A stretch of DNA of 64,000 nt from Chloranthus sessilifolius. Lineage: Eukaryota; Streptophyta; Magnoliopsida; Chloranthales; Chloranthaceae. Shown in pieces: positions 58,531 through 64,000 of the stretch. Made by a program: the position numbers and the translations under genes. Each line of letters starts with the position of its first letter. Within the stretch, counting starts at the first letter, position 1. The stretch lies in NCBI GenBank assembly GCA_021018995.1, contig CM037588.1, positions 149,067,725 through 149,131,724 of the forward strand. The letters are read 5' to 3'. The notes under the pieces were generated by a model that saw only the letters and a program-made list of their open reading frames with translations, did not search any database and was not told the origin of the DNA.

Positions 58531-58739
58531 GAGAATTTTCGTCCTAAAAAATAATCCAAAGGTGTTCTGGTGTGGTACCCCACACACAGTGGTGTCACGT
58601 ACCCACTTACAAAATTAAATTACGCATTACACAGTACGAGGATTAAAACTAATGCAAGTACATCCAAAAACTGATCTGTATTCCATTATAAATTTTCAAA
58701 ATATACAAGTTTCTTCAACTATTTTCGATAATTACAATC

Positions 58740-60304
58740 TAGAATTTGAACATAACAGTACAAAATATGTAAAAATGGTCACAAAAGAGAACTATCGTCA
58801 GGCGCTCAGGCCGTCCCCTCTCATGGCTGATCTGACACAGGGGCGAGCTGCTCTGACGGAACTGGCTGCTCAGGTGGTGGCTGGGTCGTCTCCGTAGGCT
58901 GCTCGAGCTATTGGGGCACCGAAGCAGATGCATCGGCCGTAGAGGTACCCACGTGGAAGACGGTACCCGTGTGAAAAGCTGTCCGACCCGCAGTCCACGC
59001 CTCCTCCTGCGCGAGACGCTGCTGGTAGTTCAACAGATAGATGTACCGTAGAGTGTGGTACATCAAAAAGTTCATCCATCGATTCATACTCTCGTTGTTG
59101 GCCTCCATCAGGGCCAACACATCCTTTATCATGGGCGCCGGGCGAGCCGCTCGTCGGCGGTATGAAGAAGTCGATGTGGCTGCCGCAGACTGCTCTGGTG
59201 GCGTAGACGAGGCGGTGGTATGGGAGGGTGCCCCCTCCGCTGGTGGCTCAATGGGGTGTGCTCCCCCCACAGGTGGGTCCTGATGTGGTGGTGGGGGTGG
59301 TGGTGGCGCTACTAGTGCTGCTGCATCTGGACCCTAAGCTGGTAGGGTCCACTTGAGCAAATTGTAGCTACGGCTCCATGAAGCAATGGAGATATGCTTC
59401 ACGCGATCCGTAGCCCTCTCCTCGTGGGGTGAGATGGCGTACTCTGGAGCGTCTGAGTAACACTCCAGCATGCTCGAAATGAGGCGAGCATACGGCATCT
59501 TTTCTTTGGGCCTCAAATTATCCTTCATCAACTTCCCCTTTATGTAGACCATCCCCTCTAGGATGATCATCGTAGGGTCAAACCAACGGCCACAGAAGGC
59601 CGCGTAGAGTGCCTGCTGCACTTTTTCCACCCGCTCAGTGTCATGACGCATCGAGTAGAGGTTGCACTTGATTATGGAATCAAACATTCACATGTAATGT
59701 GGGAGATCGACCATCCTAATGGACAATCCCGACCCCTTTTTCCCTTTGGTCATACGGGTCATTATTTCTTCAAATTTCACCTCTTCCGCAAAGGGTGGGA
59801 AGAGGGTGGTCTCGGGTACGAAGTCTAAATAGCATTCGAGGACCTCGTGGATGTGGCGACGAGTGAAGGTGTAGTCACGACCCTTTATCTTGGTCGTGAC
59901 TATGTCGTCGGTAGGCCCCTCCGTCAGCCCTTGGTAAAATAGTCGGACCAATCTAGGGTAGTAGGACCCGCGGATTGGTTTCAAAAGGTTGCTGAGGCCC
60001 ACCTTTACGAGATAATTTTGAGCCCATTGGGTCTCGCCCACCACATCGGGATTTGTAAATAGTTCCACATCGATAATGTACTCGGTCTCGAAGGTGTTTG
60101 CCGCCCGCCACATTGGGATTTGGTGATGGCATTGGTGAAGATTTGCGCGAAGACGCGCTCGTCGAACCGGATGTGGTATCCAATGCCGATGGTGATGGAG
60201 GCCTCACCGGTGATGGGGGTAGGTGGTGGCAGTGCGATGTTCTTACGCCGGACTGGAAGCTTAGACGTTGCCTTCTTCGAAGACAAACACGTTGTAGGAG
60301 GCAT
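58740..60304 (-). pseudogene. Element C accessory ORF downstream of pol ('putative plant transposon protein'-like), fossil
   Basis: On the same strand as pol, between the chromodomain end and the 3' LTR, consecutive open stretches begin near 60304 (MPPTTCLSSKKATSKLPVRR). They contain YYPRLVRLFYQGLTEGPTDD, an RDYTFTRRHIHEVLE segment, FCGRWFDPTMIILEG and a C-terminal SMNRWMNFLMYHTLRYIYLL helix. The order and LVRxFYxxL / xIxxLL pattern recall the plant retroelement family annotated as 'putative plant transposon protein' (PF20167-like). No catalytic motif is seen. Ordinary Tekay elements end shortly after the chromodomain, so the ORF is an addition. It has a few breaks. The family call is tentative. 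Confidence 0.6.
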
Positions 60305-60524
60305 TTTGAGACAAATGTGATAGAAACTAGGATTTATATGGCTCAAATTGGAAAGAAGAACGAAAACTAGGTTTTTGATCCGAATGTAGTTGGTTTCGAT
60401 CCGAACACCCAAAACCCTAGCTCTCCAAGTCGCTCGAAGAAGAAATAGCAAGGCGCGCAAGAGCTAAAAATAAATTTAATTTCAAATGGGGAGGAATCCC
60501 CCTCGATTTATATATATATACCCC

Positions 60525-61135
60525 GGTTCGATTAATCAATTTCTAAAGTCGATTAATCGAGTTTCAAAATTAAGTTTAGCCGCGCGAAATCGATTAATCG
60601 ATCCCCAAAATCGATTAATCGAGACTCAAAATCGATTAAGCGAAATCATTTTGATTAATCGAAATCGTGGTTATTTAAATTTTTAACTTTTCAAGCTCAC
60701 TGGCGTGAGCCAGTCGATTAATCGAATCCCACTTCGATTAATCGAAATCCCTAAATCGATTAATCGACTTTCACTTCGATTAATCGAAATCGTGCAGTCC
60801 TTCAAATTTTTTTATTTTTTATTTTCCTAAAACTTTCAAGTGCCTCAATTAATCGAACCTCCAGATCGATTAATCGAATTTTACTTCGATTAATCGAAAT
60901 CGTAAAAACTCTTCAAGTTTTTCTAAAATTCTTAAGTTATTCGATTAATCGGATCTCCAGATCGATTAATCGAAATCCAAAATTGATTAATCAAAACCCA
61001 GATCGATTAATCGAAATTGCACTTCTTCAATTTCCTGAATCCTCATTAAATCTCCACTCACTGGTGCATGCCAGTCGACTAATCGACCAAAATCGATTAA
61101 TCGATTTGAAAATCGATTAATCAGTTTTGATCAGA
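60525..61135. repeat. TCGATTAATCGA array upstream of the C accessory ORF
   Basis: About thirteen perfect CGATTAATCG cores plus several variants lie in roughly 610 bp, between the end of pol (61406) and the accessory ORF (60304). On the element's strand they sit 220-830 bp upstream of that ORF. The motif is the same as in the LTR arrays of C and D. Confidence 0.93.
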
Positions 61136-61405
61136 TTCTTTAGATTTTTTTTTTTTTTTTAACAAATTTCTGTCTCTTTTGGTTCCTTGGTAAAGCATGA
61201 CCAGTTGGTCATTGGTTCTACAAAATACATCATCACGGCCATGTCATGGATACATTGAATTCTATGTACGCATTTGACTTTGTATTTAGGAACATTATGC
61301 GTATCAAAATTGTTTCTATTGCATACGTTGATCAAAAGATCGACATTGGATTACAACATATGGTTTAAATCTACAAACATGCTTGCGATGATACAATTTT
61401 GACTC

Positions 61406-62473
61406 TCAAGCTGTCGCAAACAAGTCCGGATATTGTTCTTTCACGTCGGCCTCTCGTTCCCATGTAGCTTCCTCGGCCGGATGATGCTTCCATCGAACAA
61501 GTACTAATGGAATCACTTTTGTTCGCAACACTTGTTCCTTTCGATCTAAAATCTCCACCGGCTCTTCGATCATAGTCATATCCTCATGCATCTCAAATGA
61601 TTGACCGCTCAACACGTGATCAGGGTCATTAAGATACTTCCTGAGCATAGATACGTGAAATACATTGTGTACCTGATCAAATAACGGTGGCAATCCAATG
61701 CGGTAAGCAACTTCCCCTACTCGACCCAAAACTTCAAACGGTTCAAGATAGCGGGGATTTAGCTTCCCTCTTTTTCCAAACCTCATCACGCCCTTCATAG
61801 GCGATACTTTTACGAATACGTGTTCGCCCACCTTAAAGTCTACACTAGTCGGCATGATATCAGCGTAGCTTTTCTGTCTGCTCTGAGCCGCTTTGAGTTT
61901 GGCCCTTATCATACAAACATAGGCGGCATTATCTTCAAGTATTTCAGGTCTCAAAACAAATTTCTCACCGGTTTCCTCCCAATTGATGGGCGATCTACAT
62001 CGCTGTCCATAAAGTGTTTCATATGGTGTCATCCCAATGCTCGTCTGAAAGCTGTTGTTATATGCGAACTCAATCAAGGGTAGGTGCTGATCCCATGATC
62101 CTTGCAATTCTAACATACATGCCCTAAGCATGCCCTCAATGATCTGATTGACCCTCTCAGTCTGTCCGTTGATTTGCGGATGGAATGCCGTACTGAAATC
62201 TAGTCGCGTTCCCATTCCTTCTTGAAATTTCTTCCAAAACTTTGATGTATATAATGGGTCACGGTCTGAAACAATGCTATTCGGAATCCCATGCAAACGG
62301 ACAATCTCCTTCATATACAGCTCTGCCAGTCTTCCCGCCGTGTACATCGTGTTGTAAGGCAAGAAGTGCACTGACTTGGTCAATCGATCAACTACTATCC
62401 AAATGGTATTGTACCTCTTTGCAGTACGCGCAGCCCAACGATGAAGTCCATAGAGATCGATTCCCACTTTCAT
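61406..62473 (-). CDS. Element C integrase core and chromodomain
   Basis: An open frame of 355 codons. The rve core shows WIVVDRLTKSVHFLPYN, IVSDRDPLYTSKFWKKF and HPQINGQTERVNQI, covering the D, D and E catalytic regions. It continues with FAYNNSFQTSIGMTPYE and a GPY/F-type FEVLGRVGEVAYRIGLP. It ends in a chromodomain containing VLVRWKHHPAEEATWERE, the mark of chromoviruses; its aromatic and acidic positions and the downstream position fit Tekay/Del. Integrase joins the cDNA to chromosomal DNA, and the chromodomain directs it to marked chromatin. Confidence 0.93.
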   Translation of the reverse strand: MKVGIDLYGLHRWAARTAKRYNTIWIVVDRLTKSVHFLPYNTMYTAGRLAELYMKEIVRLHGIPNSIVSDRDPLYTSKFWKKFQEGMGTRLDFSTAFHPQINGQTERVNQIIEGMLRACMLELQGSWDQHLPLIEFAYNNSFQTSIGMTPYETLYGQRCRSPINWEETGEKFVLRPEILEDNAAYVCMIRAKLKAAQSRQKSYADIMPTSVDFKVGEHVFVKVSPMKGVMRFGKRGKLNPRYLEPFEVLGRVGEVAYRIGLPPLFDQVHNVFHVSMLRKYLNDPDHVLSGQSFEMHEDMTMIEEPVEILDRKEQVLRTKVIPLVLVRWKHHPAEEATWEREADVKEQYPDLFATA

Positions 62474-62997
62474 TCCGGTATAGGTAGAGGCTGCAATAGA
62501 CCTGCGGGATGTCTATGATCGATCTTCACTTGTTGGCACATCAAACACCACGACACGTACTCTGCCACATCTTGTTTCAAGCCTCTCCACCAGTAATTCT
62601 TTTTCAAATCTTGATACATCTTTGTGCTTCCCAGGTGGATAGCATAGCTTGACTTGTGAGATTCATCAAGAATTGTTCGCCGTAAATCGGCATTGTCCGA
62701 AATACGGAGGCGGCCATTGAACAATAAGGAACCATCCTCCTTGATCAAAAACTCATATGTAATGCCTTCAGTTACACCTTGACGAATCTTTGTTAGCGTC
62801 GGGTCTTTCATCTGTAGTTCATGGATATGTTCAAATATTATCGGTCTCACTGAGATGTTTGCCAAAAAGGCTCCTGTAGCTTGCGACTCGATGTTCGCAT
62901 CATATAGTGCCAGATCTTCAAATAACTTCCATCGGTGCATACCCAAAATTAAACTAGCCAACTGAGCTGAACTCTTCTGACTCAAGGCATTGGCCAC
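62470..62997 (-). CDS. Element C integrase N-terminal zinc-finger region
   Basis: The frame reads MANALSQKSSAQLASLI and later HLGSTKMYQDLKKNYWWRGL followed by CLMCQQVK. H-x-C-x2-C positions of the HHCC zinc finger are visible. It directly precedes the integrase core. Confidence 0.88.
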   Translation of the reverse strand: MANALSQKSSAQLASLILGMHRWKLFEDLALYDANIESQATGAFLANISVRPIIFEHIHELQMKDPTLTKIRQGVTEGITYEFLIKEDGSLLFNGRLRISDNADLRRTILDESHKSSYAIHLGSTKMYQDLKKNYWWRGLKQDVAEYVSWCLMCQQVKIDHRHPAGLLQPLPIPE

Positions 62998-63021
62998 TAC
63001 ATTAGCCTTGCCTGGATGGTA

Positions 63022-63345
63022 CTATATAGAACAGTCATAGTCCTTGAGAAACTCTATCCATCTGTGCTGCCTCATATTTAGTTCCTTCTGTGTAAGAAGA
63101 TATCTGAAGCTCTTGTGGTTGGTGAAAATCTCAAAAGTCTCACCGTATAAATAATGTCTCCAAATCTTCAGTGCAAAAATGACTGCTGCTAATTTCAGGT
63201 CATGTGTCGGATAATTCTTCTCATGCTCTTTCAACTGTCTCGACCCATACGCTATCACCTTTCTGTGTTGATTAAGCACACGGCCCAAACCAGTATACGA
63301 AGCATCGCTATACACTACAAACCCTCCACTGCCTAAAGGAATCAC
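63022..63345 (-). CDS. Element C RNase H
   Basis: The frame contains [38 protein letters not shown] and [20 protein letters not shown]. These are the RNase H block of Ty3/gypsy chromoviruses, which degrades the RNA of the hybrid. It follows RT with the usual spacing. Confidence 0.9.
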   Translation of the reverse strand: MIPLGSGGFVVYSDASYTGLGRVLNQHRKVIAYGSRQLKEHEKNYPTHDLKLAAVIFALKIWRHYLYGETFEIFTNHKSFRYLLTQKELNMRQHRWIEFLKDYDCSI

Positions 63346-63483
63346 TAATACTGGAGCTGAAGTGAGTCTCTTCTTGAGTTCTTGAAAATTCTTCTCGCAT
63401 GCCTCACTCCATTCGAATCTTGCGTCTTTCCGTGTGAGTCTCGCGAGTGGTCCTGATATCTTTAAAAAACCCTCAGCGAAACG

Positions 63484-64000
63484 CTAATAGTAGTCTGCTA
63501 ATCCAAGAAAACTACGGATGTCGGTCACGGTCTTCGATTGCTCCCAATTCACTACTGCTTCGATCGTTGCTGGATCTATAGTGACACCAAGCTTTGAGAC
63601 AACGTGTCCTAAAAAGCTAACCCCTTCTAACCAAAATTCACATTTGCTGAGCTTGGCATACAATTGGTGTTCACGTAGAGTTTGTAGGGCTACTCTCAAG
63701 TGCTTTTCATGCTCTTCCTCTGATTTTGAATAAATCAGGATGTCGTCGACAAACACTACGACACAAAAGTCTAGATGTGGTTTAAACACCCTATTCATCA
63801 AATCCAAGAATGACGCCGGAGCATTTGTCAACCCAAACGGCATCACAAGGAATTCATAGTGTCCGTATCGAGTCCTGAATGCAGTCTTCTGAATATCCTC
63901 TATCTTGACTCTCAACTGATGGTATCCAGATCTCAGATCGATCTTAGAAAAATACTTCGCTCCTTGCAGTTGATCAAATAAGTCATCTATCCTAGGCAAA
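63484..64000 (-). CDS. Element C reverse transcriptase (partial, runs off window)
   Basis: The frame contains [47 protein letters not shown] (catalytic YVDD-type loop) and [18 protein letters not shown]. These are RT motifs 3 to 7 of Ty3/gypsy; the N-terminal motifs lie beyond 64000. Confidence 0.93.
   Translation of the reverse strand, partial: LPRIDDLFDQLQGAKYFSKIDLRSGYHQLRVKIEDIQKTAFRTRYGHYEFLVMPFGLTNAPASFLDLMNRVFKPHLDFCVVVFVDDILIYSKSEEEHEKHLRVALQTLREHQLYAKLSKCEFWLEGVSFLGHVVSKLGVTIDPATIEAVVNWEQSKTVTDIRSFLGLADYY

Larger units (their letters stand above)
53513..64000 (-). mobile_element. Element C: Tekay/Del chromovirus (Ty3/gypsy), 3' part
   Basis: On the minus strand, entering from the right edge, the order is RT (64000-63484), RNase H (63345-63022), integrase zinc finger (62997-62470), integrase core and chromodomain (62473-61406), palindrome array, an extra ORF (60304-58740), polypurine tract and 3' LTR (58517-53513, with solo LTR D inside). 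The left flank GTGAC (53508-53512) is the likely target duplication. The pol domains are unusually well preserved with only a few breaks, so this is the youngest-looking element in the window. The 5' LTR and gag are beyond 64000. Confidence 0.92.

Noticed and set aside
54490-61135. CRISPR-like arrays (regularly repeated CGATTAATCG with spacers).
   Set aside because: Spacers vary widely, repeats are 10-14 bp palindromes, the host is a plant, and the copies lie in LTRs.

Overview
The window is plant nuclear DNA, almost certainly from a repeat-rich (probably woody) eudicot. It holds two exons of a NIK-type receptor-kinase gene split by plant introns, Ty3/gypsy Tat and Tekay elements, a plant L1 LINE with a DUF4283-like ORF1, Copia remnants, a TRIM and a CACTA end. 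I see no bacterial, organellar or CRISPR features. The species cannot be fixed from the sequence.

Layout. 1-9453: minus-strand host exons (a NIK-like LRR kinase at 1-97 and 2380-2451, with a 2.2-kb solo LTR in the intron between them; an FtsJ/TRM7-type methyltransferase exon at 4751-4811), a chromovirus fragment near 6.5 kb, and a CACTA end at 9453. 9454-34035: a minus-strand Tat-lineage element (A), split by a nearly 19.5-kb plus-strand Tat element (B, 12150-31648, target duplication GATGC). B carries gag, protease, RT, two RNase H domains, integrase and then two antisense accessory ORFs of plant-mobile-domain/DUF7745 type. 34041-34930: Copia 3' end and unassigned DNA. 35232-46476: a LINE with a 15-bp target duplication. 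It is broken up by a TRIM, a solo-LTR-like insertion (H) and another insert, and a piece of its endonuclease domain is inverted. 46510-50331: a minus-strand solo LTR (F). 51708-53512: a plus-strand LTR of the same kind (E). 53513 to the window end: a minus-strand Tekay/Del chromovirus (C) with RT, RNase H, integrase, chromodomain, an extra ORF between pol and the 3' LTR, and a 3' LTR that contains a related solo LTR (D).

The main pattern is shared architecture among unrelated LTR families. Most carry an array of short self-complementary, mostly CpG-containing motifs, different in each family: CGCTCGAGCG in G, TCGATTAATCGA in C and D, GCATGTAATACATGC in B, GTGCATACTATGCAC in A, and a 22-bp unit with CATCTGATG in E and F. 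In A and B the arrays lie about 300-450 bp upstream of the LTR TATA box. In B and C further copies lie just upstream of each accessory ORF. This resembles the sequence-specific anti-silencing logic known for VANDAL transposons (VANC proteins and their motif arrays). My hypothesis is that LTR elements have an analogous system. It is not demonstrated here.

The ordinary host coding content is tiny; most of the remaining open frames are shadows of retroelement genes or of low-complexity arrays.
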